A stretch of DNA of 64,000 bases from Paenibacillus mucilaginosus 3016 (GTDB lineage Bacteria > Bacillota > Bacilli > Paenibacillales > NBRC-103111). The position numbers were made by a program, and so were the translations under genes. The stretch is taken from assembly GCF_000250655.1 (NCBI RefSeq), contig NC_016935.1, positions 1,010,001 to 1,074,000 of the forward strand. The letters are read 5' to 3'. Shown in pieces: positions 43,056 through 51,430 of the stretch. The number at the start of each line of letters is the position of its first letter. Within the stretch, counting starts at the first letter, position 1. Under the pieces are notes generated by a model. The model saw only the letters and a list, made by a program, of their open reading frames with translations. It was not told where the DNA came from and made no database searches.

Positions 43056-43572
43056 CGGTCTGCCGTCGTGTATTTTCGGAGCAGGCCGGCCCTTTAGCTC
43101 CGGTTGGGTTCAGAGGCTTGCTGCCCTATTCAGAGATGAACGGGGCGTCTCCAACCTGCTCGTGACGCTTTTCCTGCTGCCCCTGCTGCTGTTCCTGATG
43201 TTCGCCATCGTACCGGTTTTCGTCTATTCCATGAAAGGGGCCCATATGAACACGGCCGTCAGCCATGCGCTTAAAGAAGCGGAGGCGGTCGGCTACGTTT
43301 CGCCGGAGGTCGCCGCGAGGCTGAATGACCGGCTGGCCGCGCTGGGGATGGGCGGCGTTACCGTGAACGGCACGGGATACCCTTCCTATGCCGGCAGTAC
43401 GGCAGGCAAGGTGCTGCGCGACGCTGCCGATCCGACGGTGAAGCTCGCCGTCAAGTATCCTGCACCCAATCTCTCCCGTATGCTGAGGGCGATCGGAGGC
43501 CAGGGAGGCGGGGAAGCCGCCGAGGGCTTTTATTACATTGTTCTTTATGGAAGAAGCGAGGCTTATGAGTAA
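43042..43572 (+). CDS. TadE-like pseudopilin
   Basis: A 176-residue protein. A basic, polar leader of about 34 residues precedes RDERGVSNLLVTLFLLPLLLFLMFAIVPVF, the kind of segment cut by a prepilin peptidase before a hydrophobic helix (G-V-S after ERG). The rest is a soluble domain (60-176) with conserved small residues. ATG 43042 is used because it overlaps the peptide 3 stop, but the site is weak (GGGG). In Tad systems TadE and TadF are minor pseudopilins that start pilus assembly. Confidence 0.7.
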   Translation: MLRINGLPSCIFGAGRPFSSGWVQRLAALFRDERGVSNLLVTLFLLPLLLFLMFAIVPVFVYSMKGAHMNTAVSHALKEAEAVGYVSPEVAARLNDRLAALGMGGVTVNGTGYPSYAGSTAGKVLRDAADPTVKLAVKYPAPNLSRMLRAIGGQGGGEAAEGFYYIVLYGRSEAYE

Positions 43573-44131
43573 AAAAGGAGGACGGCTCCGGCGGACCCTC
43601 AAAAGGGAAGAGGGCGGCGTCCACATCCTGCTGCTGGGCTTCTTCGGCATCGCGTTTGCCGTGCTGCTCTGGGTCACGGTGTTCAACTGGCTGATGCAGA
43701 CGGGCAGCCTCGGCAAAGCAAAGTCCGTGCTGAACCACGCAGCTCATGCCGCTTCTTTATCCATCGATGAGGCGGAGGCCGCCCACGGGCGGCTGGTGTG
43801 GGATGAAGCGGCGGGGACCGAATCGTTTTACCGGTCCCTGCGCCTGAACCTGAAGCTGGATGAGGAGCTGCGGCCCGAGGCCGGCAGCATGCTGCAGGAA
43901 GCCCCGGCGGTACAGCTGCTCGAATTCGTGACGAATCCGACCTATCCCTATGTGGTGCGGCGCTCCGTGACGATTCAGGAGGGCGGAGCGGGCCGGACCA
44001 CCAGGAACGTGGAGGTAACGGTGTACGGCCCCTCCGTCGTGGCGGTGCTGGAGATCCACCGGCCGCTGCTGGGAAAGGGACGGAGCGAGCCTTCGCTGAT
44101 TTCCTCCGTCGCCAGTGTCCGGATGCGGTAA
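43565..44131 (+). CDS. TadE/TadF-like pseudopilin 2
   Basis: A 188-residue protein: basic leader RRTLKREEGGVH followed by the helix ILLLGFFGIAFAVLLWVTVFNWLM, then a soluble domain with SVLNHAAHAASLSIDEAE near residue 55 and TIQEGGAGRTTRNVEVTVYG near 148 (cited in part). The REEGGVH start before a hydrophobic helix is like TadE and TadF leader junctions. ATG 43565 follows GGAAGAAG and overlaps the previous stop by 8 bases; ATG 43547 is another option. It is the last gene of the locus; no terminator is visible after it. Confidence 0.65.
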   Translation: MSKKGGRLRRTLKREEGGVHILLLGFFGIAFAVLLWVTVFNWLMQTGSLGKAKSVLNHAAHAASLSIDEAEAAHGRLVWDEAAGTESFYRSLRLNLKLDEELRPEAGSMLQEAPAVQLLEFVTNPTYPYVVRRSVTIQEGGAGRTTRNVEVTVYGPSVVAVLEIHRPLLGKGRSEPSLISSVASVRMR

Positions 44132-44356
44132 CCGGCCGGGATGCTTCCATGCACTCTTCCCTAGCGCGTATAGTTATTGGGGGCGGCTGTTATTCGACGC
44201 CGTACCGGGCGCCGAGCTTCCCGGTGCGAAGGGCCGCTCCTGCCGGCTTCCCTGCGATTCTCCGGGCAAAGGCGGAGAAGCCTTTGCAATCTGCCTCTTC
44301 AGCGCGTAAGGTAAAAGGTAACTGATTTTATATTACCGCTGACGGAGGCTGGGGAC

Positions 44357-45538
44357 ATGAGCGAATATCGGATGCGTATCGAGCGGCTGCAGCAGAAGCT
44401 GCTGGCGGAAGGCCTGGATGCCTTTGTCGTCACGCAGAATGTGGATTTGTATTATTTGACGGGTTCCATGCAGACGGGCTATCTTCTTGTGCCCGCCGCG
44501 GGGGAGCCTCGTTTTTTTGTCCGGCGCAGTGTGCACCGGGCGCAGGAGGAGTCGGCGGTGCCTGTGGAAGCGCTCGGTTCGTTCCGTTCGCTGGGACAGC
44601 AGATTACGGAGGCTTTTCCGGCCCTTGGGTCGGCGGGGAAGATCCGGCTTGCGGCGGAGTATGACGTACTCCCCGTGCAGCAGTTCCTCCGGCTTCAGGA
44701 CCTGCTTCCCCATGCCGAGTGGGCGGACGGCTCACTTCTGATCCGCGAGCTCCGGATGATCAAGTCCCCCTATGAGCTTGGATGCATCCGGGAAGCAGCC
44801 AGGCTGATCGACGAGGCGCTTGAAGATGCGCTGGGCCGGCTGCAGGCCGGGATGACCGAGGTGGAGGTTATGAGCGGCGTGGAGCACTTTATCCGCCGCC
44901 GCGGCCATCTCGGATTGATGCGGGTGCGGGGCTATAACCAGGAGATCATTACAGGTATGCTCGGTGCCGGTGAGGCGGCGGCTGAGCCGACTTACTTCGA
45001 CGGGCCTGCCGGCGGCCGCGGCCTCAGCCCGGCGAGTCCGCAGAGCGCCAGCCGCCGGCCGATCGGAGCGGGGGAGCCGATCCTGATCGACATCGGCTGC
45101 TGCGTGGACGGGTATGTCATCGACCAGACCCGGACGGCCGTCATCGGAGAGCTTCCAGAGGATCTGGAGCGCGCGTATGCGGTGTCCGAGGACATTCTCC
45201 GACGTACCGAGGGGATGCTGAAGCCGGGAACGCCCTGCGACAAGCTGTATACCCAGTCGGTCCAGTGGGCGAAGGAAGCCGGGCTTGCCGAGCATTACAT
45301 GGGCTTCGGCGGCGATCAGGTCAAGTTCCTCGGCCACGGCATCGGACTTGAGATCGATGAGCTCCCCGTTCTGGCGCGGGGCTTCAAGTACGGTCTGGAG
45401 CCGGGCATGGTGATCGCCATCGAACCGAAGTTTACGTTTCCGAAGCGGGGAGTGGTCGGGATCGAGAATTCCTATGTGATTACGCCGGACGGCTTCGAGA
45501 AGCTGACGATCTCCCGTGAGGGGCTGCTGCGTCTGTAG
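44357..45538 (+). CDS. Xaa-Pro peptidase (M24 family)
   Basis: A 393-residue aminopeptidase P/prolidase-like enzyme with a creatinase-type N-terminal domain (1-125) and a pita-bread catalytic domain. Metal ligands fit the family: Asp in LIDIGCCVDGYVIDQTRT (two Asp, near 243 and 254), His in FLGHGIGLEIDE near 325, Glu in IAIEPKF near 356 and Glu in GIENSYVIT near 371. RRPIGAGEPI lies between halves. The start is ATG 44357 with GGAGG. It is a cytoplasmic dipeptide or tripeptide scavenger. It is separated from the Tad locus by 225 bases and probably transcribed separately. Confidence 0.85.
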   Translation: MSEYRMRIERLQQKLLAEGLDAFVVTQNVDLYYLTGSMQTGYLLVPAAGEPRFFVRRSVHRAQEESAVPVEALGSFRSLGQQITEAFPALGSAGKIRLAAEYDVLPVQQFLRLQDLLPHAEWADGSLLIRELRMIKSPYELGCIREAARLIDEALEDALGRLQAGMTEVEVMSGVEHFIRRRGHLGLMRVRGYNQEIITGMLGAGEAAAEPTYFDGPAGGRGLSPASPQSASRRPIGAGEPILIDIGCCVDGYVIDQTRTAVIGELPEDLERAYAVSEDILRRTEGMLKPGTPCDKLYTQSVQWAKEAGLAEHYMGFGGDQVKFLGHGIGLEIDELPVLARGFKYGLEPGMVIAIEPKFTFPKRGVVGIENSYVITPDGFEKLTISREGLLRL

Positions 45539-45582
45539 ACGGGGAGGCTCCGATGGATGGCCCTTGGCCTTATAAGAAGCGT

Positions 45583-46575
45583 TTATGCAAAGCCGAGACG
45601 TTCCCGGAATCCCTCCTGAATCTGCTCCATATGGTGCAGCAGATGGTTCACATAATCATCGAGAAGCCAGGAGAAGGTCGCTTCCGTTCCGTCCGGAAGA
45701 ATGCAGGGCTTCGCATACTCTTCCTCGAGGGCACCCGATACGGCGCTGAGCACCCGCTCGTTGCTCCGGACCCAGTAATCGAGCAGCTCACCTGGCGTGA
45801 AGAGGGTCTGGTATTGATTCCTCCGGACCCACTCGTCCTGCTGGTAGCCGGGGAGGCTGACCGGTGAATCGGACACCAGAATGCTCTGGAAGCGGGTATG
45901 GTTCACGCCGGCCGAGTCACACAGGTGCCCGAGGATTTCGTGCTTCGACCAGCTCGCCGGGGCCGGCTTGCGGAGGAAGTCCTCCTCAGGAATGCTGCGG
46001 ACCGTGCGGGGGACGGCATGAAGCAGCTCCCTGAGCTTGCTGACGGAGGGGGTACCGGTGACCAGGCGGATATGCGCCAGATGGTGCCGGCCGTGCCAGG
46101 CGTAGATGCCGATGTTGGCGTAGAGGGGGACGATCCCGCTCTCAGGGTGGCGGAACGTGCGCGAGAGCTGATCGCCTGACAGGCTGCGCAGCAGCAGGGT
46201 CCAGCGGGCATGCAGCTGCTCCAGCAGCACCAGGGAGAGCTCGACGGGAGCGTCCAGCGCATCGTCGAGCTCCGCCCAGCGGTCCTCGCGGTACGGCTTG
46301 ATCGTCGGCTCCTCCTCGGTCAGCGCGAGCTTGAAGCGGACATAGGAGTTCATATGGCTGTCGGCCATGTGATGCACGACCTGCCGGACCGTCCAGCCGC
46401 CCTCGCGGTAGGGGGTATTCAGAAGCTTCTCGTCGGCACCGGACAGCGCAGCGCGCAGCTCGGAAGGAAGCCTTTCTATCTCGTCGATCCATGCACGGAC
46501 TTGGGACGGTTCGGCTTCTGCCGGTGGTGTGAAAGTGCCGATCGGAAATTGTCTGGAAATGAGGGAGTTTGTCAT
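45583..46575 (-). CDS. Fusion of BstA/YfiT-like and DinB-like domains
   Basis: A 330-residue protein of two four-helix bundles. The N-terminal half (1-175) matches the bacillithiol S-transferase BstA/YfiT ([22 protein letters not shown] near 57-77 and [15 protein letters not shown] near 157; cited in pieces), with likely metal His at HHMADSH and HGRHH. The C-terminal half (180-330) is a second DinB-like bundle ([15 protein letters not shown] and [14 protein letters not shown], one possible His triad). BstA proteins are normally about 170 residues. The start is ATG 46575; the frame runs one codon further to a TTG. Confidence 0.8.
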   Translation of the reverse strand: MTNSLISRQFPIGTFTPPAEAEPSQVRAWIDEIERLPSELRAALSGADEKLLNTPYREGGWTVRQVVHHMADSHMNSYVRFKLALTEEEPTIKPYREDRWAELDDALDAPVELSLVLLEQLHARWTLLLRSLSGDQLSRTFRHPESGIVPLYANIGIYAWHGRHHLAHIRLVTGTPSVSKLRELLHAVPRTVRSIPEEDFLRKPAPASWSKHEILGHLCDSAGVNHTRFQSILVSDSPVSLPGYQQDEWVRRNQYQTLFTPGELLDYWVRSNERVLSAVSGALEEEYAKPCILPDGTEATFSWLLDDYVNHLLHHMEQIQEGFRERLGFA

Positions 46576-46669
46576 CAAGGGATCCCGCCTTTGGCTTTGG
46601 AATGGGGCGCAGCCCGCTCTTCGGGAAGAGACACGCTTTGGGTGCCGCCGGTTGTTAATTACAACGATA

Positions 46670-46681
46670 CCATGATCATGG
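46670..46681. promoter_or_regulatory. Perfect 12-bp palindrome in the intergenic region
   Basis: CCATGATCATGG is perfectly self-complementary and lies between the BstA-like gene and the LysR gene, 2 bases from the dyad at 46683. It may be part of the same operator. Confidence 0.45.
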
Positions 46682-46682
46682 C

Positions 46683-46729
46683 ATCGAAGTTAGCTATTGT
46701 TTTCGATGCATCTAATCGATAATATCGAT
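46683..46729. promoter_or_regulatory. Operator-like dyads upstream of LysR gene 2
   Basis: The first dyad, with arms GCATCGAA and TTCGATGC (46681-46688 and 46702-46709) and central GCTATT, is a near-copy of the one at 14944-14971. The second, ATCGAT-AAT-ATCGAT (46715-46729), follows. They lie between the divergent BstA-like gene and LysR gene 2 and are probably LysR operator half-sites. Confidence 0.55.
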
Positions 46730-46777
46730 ACATAGAGGCGTGCACGGTCGGCGTTGTTTTTGCGAAGGAGAATGATC

Positions 46778-47653
46778 ATGGATCTTACTTATCTTCACAC
46801 CTTCTGTCTGGTGGCAAGGCTGCGGAGCTTCACGAAGGCGGCCGAAGAGCTCGGCTATGTGCAGTCCAGCGTAACGGCACAGATCCAGAAGCTGGAGCGG
46901 GAATACGGCGCTGCGCTGTTCGAACGCTTCGGGCGCGGCATCCGCTTGACGCAGGCCGGGGAAGAGCTGCTGAAGTACGCGCGGGAGATGCTGCAGCTGC
47001 ACGAGGAGGCGAAAGCGGCCGTCTCCGCCCAGGCTTCCGGGCGGATCGTGATCGGTACGATCGAGACGCTGGCCGCATTCTTCCTGCCGCCGCTGCTCCA
47101 GCGCTTCCGCAGGCTGTACCCGGGGGTTCAGGTGGTGCTTCAGCCGGGCTCGGAGGCGGAGATCATCGCCCGGGTCCGTGAAGGCGAATGCGATGTCGGC
47201 CTGATGCTGGACCGGGCCTACACGGGCGGAGAGTTCGTCTGCCTGCAGCTGCGGGAGGAAGAACTCGTCCTGCTGGCCGCCCCGGATCATCCGCTCGCCG
47301 GCTCGGCCGAACCCCTGAAGACTCAAGCGCTTGGCGGCCACCCGATGATCGTGACGGAAGAGAGCTGCACGTACCGGTCCGCTCTGGAGCGGGAACTGCG
47401 CGGGGAGGGCGTGCCTTACTTGTTCGCGTATGAGCTGGGGAGCGTGGAGGCTATCAAGCAGTGTCTGGTCCACGGGCTGGGGGTCGGGCTTCTGCCGGCT
47501 ATCGCCGTCAGAGAGGAGCTGGCTTCGGGCAAGCTGGCCGTCCTTCCTTACCGGCTGCCGGGACCGCCCTTTTACACGCAGCTGATCCATCATCCGAAGA
47601 AATGGGTCTCCGCTTCCCTGCAGTCTTTTATAGGACTATTATCCTCCAGGTAG
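46778..47653 (+). CDS. LysR-family transcriptional regulator 2
   Basis: A 291-residue regulator with a winged helix (SFTKAAEELGYVQSSVTAQI, then QKLERE, residues 17-44) and an effector-binding domain (80-291). The start is ATG 46778, 7 bases after GAAGGAG; ATG 46772 touches the site. The divergent neighbour is the BstA/DinB fusion, so it may control that gene as well as itself. It is a paralogue of LysR gene 1 and shares the recognition helix and an upstream dyad. The effector is unknown. Confidence 0.9.
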   Translation: MDLTYLHTFCLVARLRSFTKAAEELGYVQSSVTAQIQKLEREYGAALFERFGRGIRLTQAGEELLKYAREMLQLHEEAKAAVSAQASGRIVIGTIETLAAFFLPPLLQRFRRLYPGVQVVLQPGSEAEIIARVREGECDVGLMLDRAYTGGEFVCLQLREEELVLLAAPDHPLAGSAEPLKTQALGGHPMIVTEESCTYRSALERELRGEGVPYLFAYELGSVEAIKQCLVHGLGVGLLPAIAVREELASGKLAVLPYRLPGPPFYTQLIHHPKKWVSASLQSFIGLLSSR

Positions 47654-47690
47654 TCTTGTCGGAATAAGGCGGTTTCTATCATTGCCTATC

Positions 47691-47730
47691 CTCTCAAATA
47701 ATGATAATATGATTAGAATCATAATGAAGC
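47691..47730. promoter_or_regulatory. AT-rich dyad, possible Fur/PerR-type box
   Basis: ATGATT-AG-AATCAT (47709-47722), embedded in AATGATAATATGATTAG, resembles a Fur-type 7-1-7 box (TGATAATnATTATCA), but the match is imperfect. It lies between LysR gene 2 and the IDEAL gene. A longer dyad GATTCATG/CATGAATC (47751-47758 and 47805-47812) follows it. Confidence 0.35.
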
Positions 47731-47850
47731 TCTGCCACCATTGCAGGTAAGATTCATGGGCATTTACTATCGGATACTCTATGATTTATATACAAGATAT
47801 CATTCATGAATCAGAAGCAAGGGCCGGTTGAACCAGGAGGGGGAACGTCC

Positions 47851-48225
47851 ATGCTGCGTTTGGGACAAAAGGTTTATATCGTCGGAGACAGCTTTGAGCA
47901 GCATCTGCCGATCGGTGAGTATGGGTATGTCATCGCTTATGAACGCAATGCAGACAACGTATTCGATTATGTCATTCGCATCCCGAAGCTGAATAAGCAT
48001 GTGTTTGTTCCGGCATCCGATGTGGAGATGGAAGAAGTGCTGGTGCAGCAGGAGGTAGACCGTCTTGAGCGCGAGTCCCTCATCGATTTCGCCCTGGCGA
48101 CGAAGAATGAGGAGCTGTTCCGCCGCATCATGAACGGGGACGGCGAGATCGCCGAAGAGCCGGTCAAGGACGTGCAGTCCAATGAGGATTTTATCAAACA
48201 AATCGGCCTCAAGGCCTGGATTTAA
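47851..48225 (+). CDS. IDEAL-domain protein
   Basis: A 124-residue protein with an N-terminal beta-rich part (1-65: VYIVGDSFEQHLPIGEYGYVI, in part) and a C-terminal IDEAL domain (SLIDFALATKNEELFRRIMN, near 82-101). Related proteins (YpiB and others) are found in spore formers and are small, often regulatory, in protein-protein contact. ATG 47851 follows AGGAGGGGG. There is no signal peptide. Monocistronic, with a Fur-like dyad about 130 bases upstream and a terminator behind it. Confidence 0.75.
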   Translation: MLRLGQKVYIVGDSFEQHLPIGEYGYVIAYERNADNVFDYVIRIPKLNKHVFVPASDVEMEEVLVQQEVDRLERESLIDFALATKNEELFRRIMNGDGEIAEEPVKDVQSNEDFIKQIGLKAWI

Positions 48226-48234
48226 CACATAAAT

Positions 48235-48285
48235 AACCGGCAGCGGGCAGCCCTTAACGGGATGCGCGAAGCCGGTTTTTCTTTT
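48235..48285 (+). terminator. Intrinsic terminator of the IDEAL gene
   Basis: ACCGGC (48236-48241) and GCCGGT (48271-48276), with inner pairing, are followed by TTTTTCTTTT. Confidence 0.75.
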
Positions 48286-48408
48286 GCCGGTAAGGCACGG
48301 TGCAGTGAATCCGGCATCCATGGTTGCGGCTAACCCCACAATCCTCCGACCTCGGGCTTGGGACCGCCTGATGCCGGGGAATGTGGCTGCTGCCGTGCGG
48401 CCTTGCCG

Positions 48409-49461
48409 TCACAGCCACGGAGCGGGACGGGCTCCGCCGGCAAGAGGCGCCGCCGCCGGCTTGCCGAGCAGGTAGCCCTGGGCCAGGCGGATGCCTGCGC
48501 TGCGGCAGTATTCCCACTCCTCGCGGCGTTCCATGCCTTCGGCCAGCACGGAGGCGCCGAAGGAGGCGGCCCGCTCCAGAATTTCGCGGATGCGCTCCTG
48601 CTTCCCTTCGTCCTGGTCGCAGCGGTCCACGAGGCCGCGGTCGATCTTGACGAAGTCCGGCTGAAGGGCGGTCAGGACTTCGAGGGTGGAGAAGCCGGAG
48701 CCGACATCGTCGAGCGCCACCTTCATGCCGTGCTCCCGGTATACCTTGAAGATGCTGCGCAGATGTGCAATATCCTCAATGCGCTCGGTTTCCACCACCT
48801 CGAACACAAAATCCGCCGGATCCAGCGAGCAGCGGTCGATGGCCGCGAACGTGTGGCTCAGGCAGTAATTCGGATTGTAGATCGAGGAAGGCAGGAAGTT
48901 TACGAAGCGTTTCGTTCCGGGAGACAGATGCCTGGCGCTGACTTCGATGGCGGAGATGCGGGCGGCGCGGTCCAGGAACGAATGCAGTCCGGTTGCCTGG
49001 GCGGTCCGGAACAGCTGATACGGCTGGAACGACGGACCGTCCTCGGCTGCGCGGAGCAGGAATTCGTAGGCAAAGACCTCTCCGGTCTCCATCTCTACGA
49101 TCGGCTGCATGTGGCTTGTGAAGTCCGCTTCCATGATGAGCCGGACAAGGCCGTGATTCTCCAGCCGGGCAAAAAAGTGGTTCAGAGACACGGCCGCAGG
49201 CTTGCCTTCGCCTTGGCCATGCCCTCCGGCGATGGTAAGAAGCACTTGCTCCCTTTCTTCCGGGGAGAGGGCGAGCTGCAGCTCGTGCAGCTTCCCGAGC
49301 AGCTCCTCCTGTGATTCGTAGCGGAAGGTAACGGGTGAGAAGGAGCCGCCGGTTCTTACGTGCCCGTTGATTTTATGCTGCACCTCGGGGCGGCCGGAAC
49401 GGACGGTAACGATACCTCGGTCCTCGATCGGTGCAACCCGGCTGCACGCGGAGCATTCCAT
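48409..49461 (-). CDS. EAL-domain cyclic-di-GMP phosphodiesterase, Cys-rich N-terminus
   Basis: A 350-residue protein. The N-terminus MECSACSR has a CxxC that may bind a metal; a linker leads to an EAL domain from about 105. The ExLxR motif reads EFLLR (near 130), and Asn in FVNFLP, Glu in VVETE, DD in ALDDVGSG, Lys in VKIDRG and Glu in AEGME are present, so the phosphodiesterase may be active even though the EAL and DDFG letters differ. It hydrolyses cyclic-di-GMP and so could adjust motility, pili or exopolysaccharide. The start is ATG 49461 with AAAGGAGA. No GGDEF domain. Confidence 0.8.
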   Translation of the reverse strand: MECSACSRVAPIEDRGIVTVRSGRPEVQHKINGHVRTGGSFSPVTFRYESQEELLGKLHELQLALSPEEREQVLLTIAGGHGQGEGKPAAVSLNHFFARLENHGLVRLIMEADFTSHMQPIVEMETGEVFAYEFLLRAAEDGPSFQPYQLFRTAQATGLHSFLDRAARISAIEVSARHLSPGTKRFVNFLPSSIYNPNYCLSHTFAAIDRCSLDPADFVFEVVETERIEDIAHLRSIFKVYREHGMKVALDDVGSGFSTLEVLTALQPDFVKIDRGLVDRCDQDEGKQERIREILERAASFGASVLAEGMERREEWEYCRSAGIRLAQGYLLGKPAAAPLAGGARPAPWL

Positions 49462-49573
49462 AACTGTTCTCTCCTTTATGAAGGGTGGCAGGCTTGCTGC
49501 TCTTCTCTTATTTTTATCGGAGGGCGGCTCTTCATTTGTTATCTGCAATCCCTTCCTGCACCTTGAACGGTCA

Positions 49574-49603
49574 TTGAGTTTCCCGGTGCATCTGGGCTAT
49601 AAT
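49574..49603 (+). promoter_or_regulatory. Sigma-A promoter of the gatCAB operon
   Basis: TTGAGT (49574-49579) and a perfect TATAAT (49598-49603) are separated by 18 bases, 36 bases before the gatC start. Confidence 0.75.
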
Positions 49604-49639
49604 AATAAGAATGATTTGGAAGAGAGTGAGGTGCAGACC

Positions 49640-49927
49640 ATGAGTGTCACCATCAAGGATGTCGAACATGTAGCGGGTCTGGCGAGGCTTGCGCTGTCGG
49701 AGGAAGAGAAGGAACGCTTCACCGAGCAGCTCAACGCGATTCTGAAGTATGCCGAACAGCTGAATCAGCTCGATACGGACGGCGTCGAGCCGACCAGTCA
49801 TGCCATGCCGCTGGTGAATGTGCTGCGGGAGGATGAGCGGCGGGAATCGCTGCCGATCGAGAAAGTGCTGCTGAACGCACCGGATGAAGAAGACGGCCAG
49901 ATCAAAGTGCCGGCTGTGCTTGAATAA
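49640..49927 (+). CDS. gatC: Glutamyl-tRNA(Gln) amidotransferase subunit C
   Basis: The 95-residue GatC subunit, which stabilises the GatA-GatB complex. KDVEHVAGLARLALSEEEKERF near the N-terminus (cited in part) and EPTSHAMPLVNVLREDE near residues 50-65 are conserved. With GatA and GatB it forms the enzyme that converts Glu-tRNA(Gln) into Gln-tRNA(Gln) in Gram-positive bacteria lacking GlnRS, and often Asp-tRNA(Asn) too. The start is ATG 49640 with GTGAGG. First gene of gatCAB, 30 bases before gatA. Confidence 0.95.
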   Translation: MSVTIKDVEHVAGLARLALSEEEKERFTEQLNAILKYAEQLNQLDTDGVEPTSHAMPLVNVLREDERRESLPIEKVLLNAPDEEDGQIKVPAVLE

Positions 49928-49957
49928 AGGAAGGGTCAGGGAAGGGAGGATGTCCGC

Positions 49958-51412
49958 TTGTCTTTGTTAACATTACGTTTGCAGGAAATACATAACAAGC
50001 TTCATGCCAAGGAAATTACGGTCTCGGACCTGGTGGACGAGTCCTATAAGCGGATCGCCGCGGTGGATGGCCAGGTACGCGCATTCCTTACACTGGATGA
50101 GGAGAATGCCCGCGCGGCGGCGAGAACGCTGGACGGACAAGCATCGGGCGGAACCCGGGGGCTGCTTTTCGGGCTGCCGATCGGGATCAAGGATAACATC
50201 GTTACCGAAGGCGTTACGACGACTTGTGCCAGCCAATTTCTCAAGAATTACAACCCCATTTACGACGCGACGGTGGTCCGCAAGCTGAAGGCCGCCGAGG
50301 CGGTATCGGTAGGCAAGCTCAACATGGACGAGTTCGCGATGGGCGGCTCGAACGAGAACTCGAGCTTCCACGCGACCACGAACCCGTGGAACGCCGAGTA
50401 TGTGCCGGGCGGCTCTAGCGGCGGTTCGGCCGCGGCGGTGGCGGCAGGCGAAGTGTTCTTCTCTCTGGGCTCCGACACGGGCGGCTCCATCCGCCAGCCG
50501 GCCGCTTACTGCGGCATTGTCGGCATGAAGCCGACCTACGGCCTTGTGTCCCGCTTCGGTCTCGTGGCATTCGCGTCCTCGCTGGACCAGATCGGCCCGC
50601 TGACCAAGAACGTTGAAGACAGCGCGTATCTGCTTCAGGCGATCGCAGGTCACGACCCGCAGGATTCGACCTCGCTGAATACGGAGATTCCGGACTACGT
50701 GAGCGCACTTACGGGTGATGTGACGGGGCTGCGTGTAGCCGTACCGAAGGAATACCTTGGCGAAGGCATCGATCCGAAGGTGAAGGATGCCGTACTTTCG
50801 GCACTCAAGGTGCTCGAAGGCCTTGGGGCGGTGGTGGAGGAAGTCTCCCTGCCGCATTCCGAATATGCGGTAGCCACTTATTATCTGCTCGCTTCCTCGG
50901 AAGCTTCTTCGAACCTCGCCCGCTTTGACGGGGTGCGCTACGGCGTGCGTGCGGAGAACCCGAAGAACCTCATTGATATGTACACGAAGTCCCGAAGCGA
51001 AGGCTTCGGCGATGAAGTCAAGCGCCGGATCATGCTCGGCACTTATGCCCTGTCCTCCGGCTACTATGATGCTTACTACCTTAAGGCTCAGAAGGTACGC
51101 ACGCTGATCAAGCGCGACTTCGATCAGGTGTTCGAGAAGTACGATGTGGTGATCGGCCCGACGGCTCCGACGCCTGCGTTCAAGCTCGGCTCCCAGGTGG
51201 ACGATCCGCTGACGATGTACCTCAACGATATTCTGACGATTCCGGTGAACCTGGCCGGCATCCCGGCGATTTCGGTGCCTTGCGGCTTTGCGGACGGTCT
51301 GCCGGTCGGCCTGCAGATCATCGGCAAAGCGCTGGACGAGTCCACGGTCCTCCGTGTGGCCCACGCGTTCGAGCAGAACACCGACTTCCACAAGCAGCGC
51401 CCGTCGCTGTAA
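49958..51412 (+). CDS. gatA: Glutamyl-tRNA(Gln) amidotransferase subunit A
   Basis: The 484-residue amidase subunit that releases ammonia from glutamine. The amidase signature is complete: Lys 78 in GLPIGIKDN, cis-Ser 153 in [10 protein letters not shown] and the nucleophile Ser 177 in [10 protein letters not shown]. It starts with TTG at 49958, with GAAGGGAGGA upstream. The length is typical (485 in Bacillus). It feeds ammonia through a channel to GatB. Confidence 0.97.
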   Translation: MSLLTLRLQEIHNKLHAKEITVSDLVDESYKRIAAVDGQVRAFLTLDEENARAAARTLDGQASGGTRGLLFGLPIGIKDNIVTEGVTTTCASQFLKNYNPIYDATVVRKLKAAEAVSVGKLNMDEFAMGGSNENSSFHATTNPWNAEYVPGGSSGGSAAAVAAGEVFFSLGSDTGGSIRQPAAYCGIVGMKPTYGLVSRFGLVAFASSLDQIGPLTKNVEDSAYLLQAIAGHDPQDSTSLNTEIPDYVSALTGDVTGLRVAVPKEYLGEGIDPKVKDAVLSALKVLEGLGAVVEEVSLPHSEYAVATYYLLASSEASSNLARFDGVRYGVRAENPKNLIDMYTKSRSEGFGDEVKRRIMLGTYALSSGYYDAYYLKAQKVRTLIKRDFDQVFEKYDVVIGPTAPTPAFKLGSQVDDPLTMYLNDILTIPVNLAGIPAISVPCGFADGLPVGLQIIGKALDESTVLRVAHAFEQNTDFHKQRPSL

Positions 51413-51430
51413 CCGAAAGGAGCAACCTAC

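Noticed and set aside
47691-47730. Firm assignment as a Fur or PerR operator
   Set aside because: The dyad matches the TGATAAT-type consensus only partly, and no iron or peroxide gene follows. Listed only as a low-confidence candidate.
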